A stretch of 39,772 nucleotides of DNA from Symsagittifera roscoffensis (taxonomy: Eukaryota; Xenacoelomorpha; Acoela; Convolutidae), in assembly GCF_963678635.1 (NCBI RefSeq), contig NW_026971278.1:1-39772 (forward strand). The letters are read 5' to 3'. This document shows positions 22,321 to 33,154 of the stretch, in pieces (position 1 is the first letter of the stretch; each line of letters opens with the position of its first letter). Made by a program: the position numbers and the translations under genes. The notes under the pieces were generated by a model. That model worked only from the letters and a program-made list of their open reading frames with translations, did no database searches and had not been told where the DNA came from.

Positions 22321-22669
22321 CAGGGGCAGATTAAGGGGTGGGAAGGGCAGAAACTCCCCTAAGGCATTCGACCCCCTGGCGACGCAAAGGTTCCCCTTTG
22401 TACTATTTCGAGATATCCGTTTTTGGATCACGGACCCTAAAACTTTTCCTGGGCGCCTATGGTGTTAAAAGTAATAATTTTGAGGGGGAATGCCTAAAAA
22501 CGACTTGTTTGGCCTGTAGTTTCAACATTTAGCCTGCCTCGCCAAAATTTTTCAGTGCTTTGAGAGAGCTCGGAAATCAAATTAGTCGACCTTAGAGAAA
22601 AAAGTGTACAGAATATTTCAAAAATTTTTGATAATCCGCCCCTTCGAGAAAATCCTAGATCCGCCCCTG
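22321..22669 (-). mobile_element. Repeat family B, copy B2 with perfect 8-bp target duplication
   Basis: Begins CAGGGGCAGATTAAGG and ends CCTAGATCCGCCCCTG. The octamer TGTATAAT stands directly on both sides (22313-22320 and 22670-22677). Inverted termini plus an 8-bp duplication are the hallmarks of hAT-type insertions. The interior has TTTGTACTATTTCGAGATAT and CTAGATCCG in inverted order relative to B1. There is no transposase. Confidence 0.87.
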
Positions 22670-22865
22670 TGTATAATGATAGATTAATTTCATCTGAAAA
22701 AATGGTGTCACATTTGTTTTATAACTTTCTCAAATAGAGAATAAATGTTTTCGTGGACAAACTGAAAAATTAAAATCATAGAAGCTCCAAAAACGTGTTT
22801 CTAATTGTTCACTAGATTTTTGTAGCATTAAAAACTAAATGCCCTGCAATTATCGGATTTCGTGA

Positions 22866-23011
22866 ACTAAATCCCCCTCGGGTGCCTCGAAATGGATATC
22901 CCTCCTAAAAAGTATCTCATGAGTATCTCATTGAGCATATGAGAATGTTAAACTTTGTAACGAATCACAGCCCCTTTTGCAAAAGGTGGGATATTGTTAT
23001 CGAGATTCCAA
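22866..23011. mobile_element. Repeat family D, copy D3 (diverged)
   Basis: Contains CCCCCTCGGGTGCCTCGAAA, GCATATGAGAATGTTAAAC, GTAACGAATCAC and CCCCTTTTGCAAAAGG in the same order as D1, ending TTATCGAGATTCCAA. The termini are eroded, so the ends are approximate. Confidence 0.6.
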
Positions 23012-23399
23012 TTATCTCTATTTCAATGATTCTTATTTCAAATTGGTTTCATGAATCAAAATTTTTATCAAGCCCCAAAAACTGAACCATTCAGCAGATC
23101 GGTTATTTACCGGATTGTTGTTTTAAAAACACTTGAGCATTCGAACGCTGATTCTGAACAAAGTAGAAGTAATTACAACCGATTACTTAATTGCGCTCAG
23201 CTGCACTTGCATGTGCATCGCTAATTGTAAAGAGCAAATTAATCATAGAGTGCAGCGTATTGAATGCTTAAAAAACGAATGCACATTTTACTTTCGAAGA
23301 TATGCTCGGTTAGTTTTTTAAGATTAAATTGATTTTTTTTTTCAAATTTGACAGAAATTTTTACTCTATCTGGAAAATAGTGACCTTGCACCAATTTTC

Positions 23400-23735
23400 A
23401 TGGGTGACTTAGATTATAATGGAAAACGTTGTCTAAAATGTTGTCACAATAATCCATTATTGTAGCGAATTTACACCATGAAATTGATTATATTGCCGAA
23501 AGTATCGATTACTTCCGTAAAAAATCACAATCAACTAAAATAATCCATTATGATGGATTATAATCAATGGCGTGCGCAGAAACTTATCTAGGAGGAGGGT
23601 GCATTTTTTTTGAAAATTTAGACCATGAACTCGAGTATAATGTCAATATAATCAATTACTTCCGTAAAAACACAATCCAATAAAATCCGTTGTAACGGAT
23701 TATGATCAGCTGCATGCGCAAAAATTTTTCTTGGA
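23400..23735. repeat. Two related units with ATAATCCATTAT palindromes
   Basis: ATYRATTACTTCCGTAAAAA occurs near 23505 and 23650 (about 147 bases apart). Each copy is followed by CACAATC, an ATCC...GGATTAT inverted pair and a GCRTGCGCARAAA box. The palindromic ATAATCCATTAT also appears at about 23449 and 25235 and in part at 30603. Confidence 0.55.
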
Positions 23736-23885
23736 GGTTTTCTAAAAATTTTGAAAAACTTGTCGACCTTTTTTTAGGTCGACCAATTTGATTTTCAGAG
23801 CTCTCCGAAAATACTCAAAGATCCCTATTTCATTTTAAAAAAATTATGCCGCAAGCAAAATTTGAAAAAAAAAATTGGCTAAAAT
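23735..23885 (+). mobile_element. Family B fragment
   Basis: GTCGACCTTTTTTTAGGTCG then ACCAATTTGATTTTCAGAGC and GCCGCAAGCAAAATTTGAAA match the interior of B3 at about 26700-26815 in order. No termini are preserved. A further decayed fragment with AAATCACTATAACGACC and CCAAAGGGGGCCATTTGGGT lies at about 25770-25980. Confidence 0.5.
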
Positions 23886-23972
23886 TGACGTTTTGACTAC
23901 TCATTACGAGGCAAAACTACATATTTTTTGAATTGTAAGAGGGTTCCACAACAATTATGTTTTTGGCCTGCT

Positions 23973-24500
23973 GCGGAATCCGCTTAAACTTCTCTTAATG
24001 CATAGTTTGGCTATTTTTGGAGCACTTTTGTGAAATACAGTGTTGTAGCAGTTTTTCCGTGGAACCCAAATTGGCAGAGATCAAAGAAAAAAGCATATTT
24101 GCGGATTCCGCAAAAAAAAAAATTTTGGCTTGTTGCAAGATTGCTATTTTTAAAAAATGTCTTTGCCGTTTTGGATTTCAAGGACAAAGAACTACAACAC
24201 CGTGTTTTTCAAAATTGCTCCAAAAAGAGTCAATTTTGCGGAATCCTCAATAAAGTTTGTGGAATCCGCAACAACATTTGCGGGACCGGGAACAGTTTGT
24301 GGGATCCGCAAAAAAAGAATAATACATAAGTTTAGTAAGCTTAAATTCTCGAGGAATCCGCAACTGCAAGTGAAATCCGCTAATTGCAAGGGGACCCCAA
24401 AAATTGTTATCGGATTCCGCAAATAATAAGCGGAAGAATCCGCATAACTTTGCAGAATCCGCTCACTTTTACGAAATCCGCTTACTTTTGCGGGTTCCAC
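23973..24500. repeat. Array of about twelve GCGGAATCCGC-like motifs
   Basis: The palindrome GCGGAATCCGC, or a form differing by one to three bases, occurs at about 23973, 24101, 24238, 24259, 24299, 24351, 24370, 24410, 24430, 24452, 24471 and 24490. Spacing is irregular and the copies become denser to the right. A/T-rich filler separates them. Overlapping open frames on both strands through here arise because the motif itself holds no stop codon in most frames; I do not call a protein. Confidence 0.7.
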
Positions 24501-26423
24501 TCACAGGACAGTTTAAATTTATCAAACCTATATATTACACAGAGGCGAAGTCGCACTTCGCATACACGAGCAAAAAAATGACTGATAACTCTACTGGGAA
24601 AAACTGAATGAGCTAAAAGACGCAAGCCAATTATAACGTATTAACAGTACCAGTCAATTTAAAAACAAAAAGAAATTTACTAAATATCAAGCCTCAACTT
24701 ATAGAGCGGACGCATTTTATCTCGTATACGAAAAACTTCATAAAAAACGTCCGACCCTGCCAAAGTTCGAACCCTCTTATTTTTTGCGGGTCTCCTTTCT
24801 TACTTCTACGCTACAGAGCCAAGATACCTTGAAGCTAAAGTGCTTTTTGTAATATAATAGTCTGTTTCAAGGTCTTAATTATAATTAGTCTGCATGTCAG
24901 TTTTCATGGCAATGAGACAATATGAACAGTAATTTTAATTATGAAAGTTTGCAGATGAGAGGGGGGAGGCAAAAAAGCCGTGGATTTTATAAATTGTTCC
25001 GGAGTCCGCAAACTAGATATTTTCGCTCGTTGCGGAATCCACATCAAAAAAAGACTGTGCCAAAAAAAATTGCTTAACAAGTAATTGTATGCGGAATCCA
25101 CGAAAACTTTGTTCAAGTTAACTAGCGTTTTGTTTTTATCTGCTGTATCCTGTATCAAGCCAAAAGCAACTGTTAAGCTTTGAATATACTGCAGAGTGTT
25201 TGAAAATTTCAAAAAATTTCACAAAAAAATAATATAATCCATTATAGCTGATTAACTATAATCAATAAAAATCGAATTATATGATTTGACAAAAATTAAG
25301 ATTATACTCATTTTTTCATCAATTATAATCGATTTGTTTTGAATTTGATAGAGAATGAAAATCCAATATGAAGGATTGTCGTCCAAGAAACTATAGCGCG
25401 GGATATCTTGAGCTTAAAGAGACAATGTTTTTTACCTGTGGTCTTTTTTCATGAAATTGTATGTGATTGAAATTTATCGATTTGGTCAACTTGAGATAGT
25501 AATTGTGCACAATTTTCAATTTTTTTAACGTTTAGCGTATGCGGCAAACTAAACAGCAACAGTATTTAATACAAGGTATGTGAATACAAGATTAGTCCTA
25601 AAACAGGTAGACAGATTATGAAAGTCACGTCCCCAAAAAAGCCATTATGAATTGACAGGTCCGCGTATGTTATTGAAAAATGTTTAGTTATGCTTTTTAT
25701 CTGCACTAAATTCAGAATATCTGTTTGGATAGTCTTCAAGGTCTATCTAACTGATTTCCTGAGCTTTTCTAAATCACTATAACGACCATATTTTTTACCA
25801 CGTTTTCCGCGCAGCAGGTAATTTTGTGACAAAAACAGGCAATAAAAATATTTTTTATGCACTTTTTGTTTGTAAACTTTTGGCTAAAAAAAAACTTTTT
25901 TTTTCGGCGCCAAAACTAAAGGGACATACCAAAGCATACCAAAGGGGGCCATTTGGGTAGTGAGGATCAAATACCTGAAACTTTTTGACAAAAAATAGTA
26001 AAATTTTTGTTTGTATGAATCAAATAGCTGGTTTCGATTTAATTTCATGATTCGGAAAGGATCCAAGGGGTTAACGTATTATTTGTCATAACTCAAATAA
26101 GCTGAAGTTTGTCATTCTTCCCATCGTGAGATGATGAGGGCGGAGGTTTGAAAAATGATTTTCTTTTGATTCACAGCTTTTTTATTGAATGAAACTTCCC
26201 TATTAAATTTCGTGAGTGTTATCTTTCCTATTAATTAACAGTTTGAGAGTCCTTGACTGATTTTGGTCAAGAAAACTATTTATTTATAATGACCCGTCTA
26301 TCATAGTTGTATCGCAAATTCATATAATAAGAATCATAAAGATTTGTTTTCAGGCAGAAAAACACAAGTTCACAAAATGACACTTTACTAGAGTTACAAC
26401 TTCCTATATTATAACTTCTACAT
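24501..26423. other. Gene-free sequence with scattered repeat motifs
   Basis: Isolated GCGGAATCC-type motifs at about 25013, 25034 and 25091 extend the array family at low density. ATAATCCATTATAG at 25234 belongs to the repeat at 23400. No exon is supported. Confidence 0.4.
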
Positions 26424-27408
26424 CCAATGGATCAAGTTAACATCCTCTCCCCAGATAGACAAAGCTAAGATCTTCCACCCCAGCATTTAATTCGCTTTGG
26501 GGAGGTCGTTAACATATTTTAAGCTTGTTAAGAATTTCAGAAAAAAGACAAAATAATAATAGTATGTTTCTATTATTTTTTAAAAAAGTTTTCAACTTTT
26601 AGATATTCTAAGTGACAGTCTTATCAGGCGCGGATCTAGGCATTTTTTCGAGGGGAGGGGGAGGGGGCGGAGGGATTTTTAAAACAATTTTGAAAATTTT
26701 GACCTTTTTTCAGGTCGACCAAACTGATTTTTTGAGCTGAGGTCTCCCAAATCACTATAAAGACCGTAATTTGACCAAATTTTCTGCACCGCATGCAAAT
26801 TTTTGAAAAAAAAACAAAAAAAGGCGTTTTTGAGCACTTTTCTGGAAAAATGGCGAGCGCTCCCAGAACATAATAAAGACCCTTTTTGAAAATTTTTTTG
26901 CACCGCAGCAAACTTTGAAAGAAAAAGGGGCAAAAATGCATGTTTTGGACGTTTTTTGGAAAGTTTCGACCAACTAATTGCGTGTTTTCGGCGCACGCTC
27001 CCCTTCAAAATCAGTATATATCTGCACCAAGGAGACCCTACGGTTGGCGAGGGGGTCTAATCCCTGAAGCGGAAAGGGTGCGTCTGCTTCCGCCCTCTCC
27101 CCTTCCTAAATCTGCCTCTATCTTTGGGAGATTTAGTCCACCAACGAAAAATCATTAGGAAAACAAGACTGCTCGTTTATCAGGTCAAAGTCCTGAATGT
27201 TCCGACTGTCCCTTATAGGACCAAGTTGACATCCCCCCCCCCCCCCCCCAAAAAAAAAATCGTTACTTTTGGTTCTAAGTTAGAAATTTTCAGCCAATCA
27301 GAATCGAGCTTTTTACATGCAGTGCTTAGCAAATTTAATGCGATTTTAATGCTGGGGTGGAAGGTTTTAACTTGGTCTATCTGGGGAGAGAGGATGTTAA
27401 CTTGATCC
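26424..27408. repeat. 60-bp inverted repeat pair flanking nested elements
   Basis: The arm at about 26428-26488 (GGATCAAGTTAACATCCTCT, then CCCCAGATAGAC and TTCCACCCCAGCAT) is the near-exact reverse complement of 27347-27406. Between the arms lie family B copy B3 and the beginning of inverted family A copy A4. The arms may be the termini of a larger element of about 980 bases, or two insertions of one short element. Confidence 0.6.
26625..27120 (+). mobile_element. Repeat family B, copy B3
   Basis: Left end CAGGCGCGGATCTAGGC and right end CCTAAATCTGCCTCTA are diverged B termini. Inside are a G-rich block, CAGGTCGACCAAACTGATTT, and two partly duplicated blocks (AAATTTTCTGCACCGCATGC and TTTTTTTGCACCGCAGCAAA). 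I see no clear target duplication. Overlapping minus-strand open frames up to 109 codons are repeat-derived and show no transposase motif. Confidence 0.7.
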
Positions 27409-27849
27409 TTTTCAGTTAATATCGAATAGTTTTTGAGAAAAAAAATATTGAAAATCTATAAATTTTGCACAATATCAAAGTATAAATTTTGAGTCGTACA
27501 AAATTAATATGACAGATTAACTAGCCTCAATTCAATTTGGAACGATTTTGTTCCATCACGGGATAATTCACCACGCATAAATAATTCGCGTTACGCTCTC
27601 AGCCTTATGAATGAACTAGTTTAGTCCAGAATAACATAGCCAATTTGGCAATTTTCATAACCCTAGAACTTTACAAAAAAAAACATCGGAGGTAAACTAT
27701 CTTATTACATTTGAACTAAGAAAGTCGATGTCTTCAATGGGGTATAAAGAATTTTCGTTGAAAACTATTATTTCGATTGGCGAAATTTGACCGAATAAAA
27801 AAACCACACCGAGCATAAATATTCCGTTATCTTCGAAAGTCGGAACAAT
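27164..27849 (-). mobile_element. Repeat family A, copy A4 (inverted, with extra sequence)
   Basis: Starts CAAGACTGCTCGTTTATCAG and ends TTCGAAAGTCGGAACAA, the reverse complement of the A termini. ACCACACCGAGCATAAAT and CACGGGATAATTCACC boxes match A5. It is about 150 bases longer than A2, because a stretch at about 27225-27410 with a 17-base C run (27233-27249) and one arm of the 60-bp inverted repeat interrupts it. Confidence 0.65.
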
Positions 27850-29851
27850 AATCAATTTGAAACATGGCTGGAAAGTTGAAAAGGCCCTTTTTACGATCTA
27901 CACCGATTTGAAAGTCTCCGACTAAACTGGACATTCGGTCGAGCATGATCCATATGTTCGGAATTAAAACATTTATCATGTATTTTATTCCGCTGCTATT
28001 TCACACTTTCTACTTTTCTAGAGCTTTATTTTCATAGGGGTGCAAATCTTATTATCATAGGTTTTGAATTTAACGCTATTTATGCACAAAATTTAGACCG
28101 TGTTGGTATCTTACCTTCCGGAACAGAAAATGTCCACAATCTCTGCTTTTGAGGACATTTGGCGCAGTTTTGATTGGTTTCCAGGTAACTAACAAAGCTT
28201 CAGACTAAACCTTATTTAACACAAATCAAGTTTATCGTTTCGAATAAAGTTTCAAATGCACGCAATGATCAAACATAACTTGTTATAAATATCAGAGAGT
28301 AAATTTAGAAAGTACAACCGGCGTCTTATAACTTCATGTCTTATTTCACTTAAGAAAATTCAGATCGCTTTCGGGTCTATCTTCTCTTTTATTCCGCCCA
28401 AATTCACAAACCTCAAAATATAAAAACAGAGAAGAAAACGCGGTCGCAATTTCAATTCTTATCTTATCCGTTGCAATTGAATTCCTCTGCCTAATATATT
28501 TTGAAAACTGCGTTGAGATTAGTGGATTGCTTTTAGGTCTTATTTGAGTGCATTAGATAAAGACCCACACTTTTATGGAGAACCAAAAATCGGGCTGGCA
28601 GATGGTAAAAAGGTCATTTTGAGACTAAAATGAATTAAAATAATTGGATCTACTTAACAATCGCCCTCTCTTTGGTATCTACTGAAGAATTGCCACCCCT
28701 GTAAATAAAACAGTAAATTAGCACTAGAGCGTTCTATTGAGATAACAAATAAAGCTTAAAGAATAAATTGAGATAAAAATTAAAGGTTGAAATAAAAATT
28801 GAGATAAAAAGGGTCATTTTGCTCCAATATTTTCTTTTAGGTCAATTAATTTCCAGGTTAAATCGGTTACTGATTTATTATGTATCTACCTGCTTTTGAA
28901 GTTTGTACCAAACCGTTATAACACTATTACAAGGCCAACAGTGCACTGGATATGCGCATAATTTAGGGTGTGTAGGCATCTGGAATCCAGAGACAAGTCT
29001 TTAAACCCGTCAAAATTTTGTCGGAACGAAAAAACAAAGAGAGATTAAAGAAAGCGTCCTTGTTGCGGAATCCGCTTACAATCCGCAAAGTACACAGTTT
29101 GGCCTCCTAATGACCACCATTCTGCAATTATTTTGGAAGTCTGACACTGTATTATATAAAATATTGTTATTTCAAACAGTTTCCAGACACGAAGAAAGTG
29201 AGGAAGATTTATTCTCGGAATTTTTTTTATTCTGATCATTTTTACAAAAATCTGGTCCCTCGTGGATCGATGTCTTGTTCTGTATGGAACTAGCCGTATC
29301 TGCACACCCTATAATGTTCTGCCACGAGTCTGCCTAAATTGCTCGTTTTTAAAATTTACGCGCACGGCGAATTCTCCCGCACTATAAATATGTTCCAAGC
29401 TGAGTTAAGGCAACTAATTAATTTTATTTTTTTTCCATACACGAATCAAATGGTAACACCTAATCTTCGGTTTCATCAGCTCAATATTCATAGTTTTGCA
29501 AATACTTAATTAGCCGAAAACGATTTGAGACCAATCAAATGGCAACCGAATGGTTCAGGATTTTTATTTGATACGGGCAGTCTTGTTTTGTGTTTAGAAA
29601 TAAATTGTGAGGTAAAGAGAAACTCATATTTAATCTAAAAATTTTCCAATAAAATCCTCTGCATGGTACTAAGTAAATGAGGCGAAAGTACAATAAAAGT
29701 GAATACATTGGGACGACTGGATATGTTTGCAATACTGTGATTGCTTATAGTGTGATGCTACACAAACCTTAACAACAGAAAAACCTTCAAATTCAACTGA
29801 AATTTTAACTACACGAACGTTAGAACGACAACGAGGAAACGCTTGCCTTGT
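27850..29851. other. Gene-free sequence
   Basis: No exon supported. A family D fragment (TTGGATCTACTTAAC, then TTGCCACCCCTG) lies at about 28643-28700. One GCGGAATCCGC motif is at about 29063-29073. The bare family A right end GATACGGGCAGTCTTG lies at 29570-29585. Confidence 0.45.
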
Positions 29852-30391
29852 TGTTTCGACTTTCGATACGAAAGTAACGGAATATTTGTGCTCGGGGTGG
29901 GTTTTTATTTCTTCAGACAAATTTCGACTTTTTAACTAGCCATTTTTGACGGATTTTTTTATATCATTCGAAAGTCATTGTTGTCCTGAGCGTAAATTTG
30001 AAAAGATATTTCACCTGTGATCATTTTTCGTAAAGTTATGAGGGTTTAAAGATTGCCAATTTGGCCATTTTGACCAATTTGGGACAATTAACGCGCGATA
30101 AAATTCGTGCTATTAACGCGTAAGCGGAGATTTAATCCGTCTTCTAAATCGTTCCAAATTGGTTGAACGAAGCTTATTCGAAATAATTGATTTGTTACAA
30201 GGAACGAAATCTATCTTTTTGTACTTTAAATGGCGTGTGGGGTGATGATTTTCATAAAAAGTTTCAAATTTTAGAAAAAAAAATTTTCATTTTTTTTATT
30301 GCATTAAATTTTTTATGTTATTACTGATGCTCCATAAACCTTAAAAAGCAGTCGGAACATTCAGGGCTTCGACCTGATACGAGAAGTCTTG
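29852..30391 (+). mobile_element. Repeat family A, copy A3
   Basis: 540 bases, the closest relative of A2 here. The left end TGTTTCGACTTTCGATACG keeps the ACTTTCG-ATA-CGAAAGT hairpin. The right end reads CAGTCGGAACATTCAGGGC, then TTCGACCTGATACGAGAAG and TCTTG. The ATTAACGCGCGATA and ATTAACGCGTAAGCGGAGA boxes are intact. Non-coding. Confidence 0.82.
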
Positions 30392-31836
30392 TTTTTATTT
30401 ATTCTTATACAATTTTCGTCCATTAAATTCCAAAAATATTTGTCGTTTTTAGCTGTAGTTTTATTTGGCGATAGTTAGTTTTTCATATTGTTTGGAATTG
30501 TTGTAAAACAAATCATGAAAAGTAATCATTTCTTAAAAAAGCAAAAAATTTCAAAAGAAAAAACAAATAAATAAAAACAGAAAACAACTATGGAATTAAT
30601 TAATCCATTATAGGAGGTTCTTTGGCAATATCATTATTGATTATGGTTACTTGTTTTAAGCTACTATATTTAGAGTAAGTAAAGTTACAAATCTTCATTT
30701 TCAAAAACAAACTGATGTGCTCTAACCTTATCTATTTTAATTGATTTTGTCCGCCAAAATTAATTTGAACAATGCATTACATTTAATGAAGCTTTTTAAA
30801 ATTATATTGAGTAGAGTAGATAAAAAAATGCTTGAGTTTCTAGGTGGCCTTGAGTCATAATTTCTGTCTGAAAAATAGTTTTCACATGCGAAGGTTTTCT
30901 GAAATAGGTCATTTGCTCTTTTTAATTAGATCTGTCTGCTCCAACTTTTTGCAACTTTCTATACCTACTAAATCTGTTTTCCTGCCTTGAAAAATTGTGA
31001 CAGTTCGCAATAACACTGCCATGCTGCAATTATTTTATGCATTTGACCCTCTGTTTTTATATCTAACTTGTAGTCACTTCTTACAGAACGAGCCGTAAAA
31101 ACAATTTACGATAAAATGTTTTACGTATGAAAAGGAGAAGGAGTCAAAATTTTTGACAAAAAACATTTCGTTCGTATTTTCCGAAACAGCAATAATGAAA
31201 CAGCAACAACCTAATCTAAGCGAAAGAAATATTCAATGTTATGATTTTTCATTTTTCGAGCCTGTAAAATGGATTAAGACATTTTTTTGAAGTAATAATT
31301 GACGTAGACGAGCTACTTAAAAATCATCATTTCAAAAAAATTGTGACAGTTAACAAAACTAAAGTTTTGGTCAAACACTTACTTTATAGAACGGGAAAAT
31401 TGTGAAAGAACTGAATAACTAACATCAACAATTAGCAAATTCAAGAAAAAACACAATAATATACGGTAAAAATAATTCCACTTCATACGTCTCAACTCAA
31501 ACTTAATTTTTCTCAAATCGATATCATAAAGTTTTTTGTTGATAATCCTTATTTTTTCTCAAATCGATATCATGAAATTTTTTTCTTAGTTATGAGTCAT
31601 TTTTACATAATTGTTTTTACATAGTTCTTTTTACATAGGCAAGTTAAACTTGTCGTTACCCGATTTTCGAACTTTTCAAATTGAAGATCTTTTGTTCACT
31701 CTATCATCTCGTTCCCAACTAATACTTTAAGTCCCGAGATCATTTCTATTAAAGAATTAAAGGACTAAGTTTGTGAGATTTGTAAACTCATGGCAACTGT
31801 TGATACTTTTTCAGTAGCTTTGGCGTTTACCAAAAT
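30392..31836. other. Gene-free sequence with short duplications
   Basis: TTTCTCAAATCGATATCAT occurs at about 31508 and 31556, 48 bases apart. TTTTTACATA is repeated three times at about 31600-31640. No gene is seen. Confidence 0.45.
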
Positions 31837-31997
31837 TTTGAATCCCTTTAACTTCTCCCTTAGGGTACCAAGTAATGAACTGCCATCCCCTACAAAAAAT
31901 CTCAATTGTTGAACATATGTAAATTTTGTACCTAAAAATGAATCTCTCCCAAAAGGGAGGAGGAAAAGGATTGAGAAAATAGTTAAAGAGATCCAAA
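31837..31997. mobile_element. Repeat family D, copy D4
   Basis: Left TTTGAATCCCTTTAACTTCT and right ATAGTTAAAGAGATCCAAA match the D termini. CTTAGGGTACC and GTACCTAAAAATGAATCTC boxes match D1. The central palindrome has become CTCCCAAAAGGGAG. Confidence 0.68.
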
Positions 31998-32023
31998 CTT
32001 TTTCTTTAATATAAAGAAGTTAT

Positions 32024-32105
32024 TAAAATTAAACTATGAAATAACTATGAAACTATGAATATGAAAATTAAACTATTCATGAAATAACTATGAAACTATT
32101 CAACT
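32024..32105 (+). repeat. Small tandem repeat of GAAATAACTATGAAACTAT
   Basis: GAAATAACTATGAAACTAT occurs twice exactly (about 32038 and 32081), with partial units between and before them (TGAATATGAAAATTAAACTA). Simple replication-slippage repeat. Confidence 0.65.
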
Positions 32106-32686
32106 AAATGGGTGACAAAATTATAATTTTGTCTAGAAAATCGGATTGAAATGTTCGTTGTAAGAAAAGCAGAAAAAATTTGGAGATAAGAAAATTCAAA
32201 AAAAAATTGAAACAATTGCAAAAAACCGGCATACAACTTCTCAGGCTTTCAATATTTTTCAAACTGCAAATTTCGACTGAAACTGCTACTTCCATTTATT
32301 TCGAAAGAATCATCAAAAGAATTTAGCTCTTTTCTGCTTAAAAATAGCTAATGAAAACCTTATCTTGTTTTTTCTTCGATTTTTCATCAACCAGATAGAA
32401 ACCATCTAAGGAGCCGCCAAGTACATTTCTGAGGACTGTGGATTAACATATGATTAGCGGATTGAGCTATGCGAAACAGTAACAGCAATCTATGAATTAC
32501 AAAAATTCCTCACACTAAGCAGAAAAGAATTCCGGATATGTTGAGACTATCTAATTTTACCAAGACAGAGTCCGAAAGCTTTCAAGAATAATTATTGTTA
32601 ATTGTTATTAAACGGGAAAAATCAATTTATAATCCTCCTGTAAATAGACCAAGTAAAGATATTCTGAGAGAAAATGTAAGACTGTA

Positions 32687-33154
32687 CAAGACAGCTTGTA
32701 CACCAAGGCAAAGCCTTGAATGTTCTGATTGCACTTTAAGGCCAATTCTAAAGTTTTGTGGCCAAAAAACTGTCGAAATAACAAAAAAAGATAATAATTT
32801 CGTTCCATTTTTTAAAACTTATTCCCCACACGCTGATGTAAACTATTAAAAGGATCAATTAGTGTTTTGAATCCTATTGTAATACGACCAAATTACATGT
32901 CTCAATTCCATTTGGAACGCATTAATCAGCCGCTTACGCGTGTTAGAAGATTGCATTATATATGGCCAAAATTGCAAATTTCTAACCCCCTAACATAAAG
33001 AAAATGATTGAAGTTTAAAAACTTTGAGGTCAAGACAACAAAACTTTTCAGATGGTACAAAAATTTTGCCACAAATGCTTGAAAATCCCGAAAGTTGACA
33101 AAAAAAACCACCCCAAGCATAAATACTCCACACTCTCTTCAAAAGTCGAAACAA
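32687..33154 (-). mobile_element. Repeat family A, copy A5 (inverted, diverged)
   Basis: Starts CAAGACAGCTTGTACACCA, then AGGCAAAGCCTTGAATG, and ends CAAAAGTCGAAACAA, inverted A termini. CACACGCTGATG, GCCGCTTACGCGTGTTAG and CCACCCCAAGCATAAATAC are the reverse complements of A2 boxes. Non-coding. Confidence 0.7.

Noticed and set aside
23400-24600. Possible CRISPR-like or satellite array
   Set aside because: Spacing is irregular, repeats are only about 11 bases and variable, and the genome is eukaryotic.
24017-24607. Several overlapping open frames on both strands around the GCGGAATCCGC array
   Set aside because: The repeated motif suppresses stop codons in several frames at once. The predicted peptides just read through the repeat.
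26636-27008. Overlapping minus-strand open frames of about 70-109 codons
   Set aside because: They lie inside family B copy B3 and shadow one another in different frames. There are no transposase motifs.
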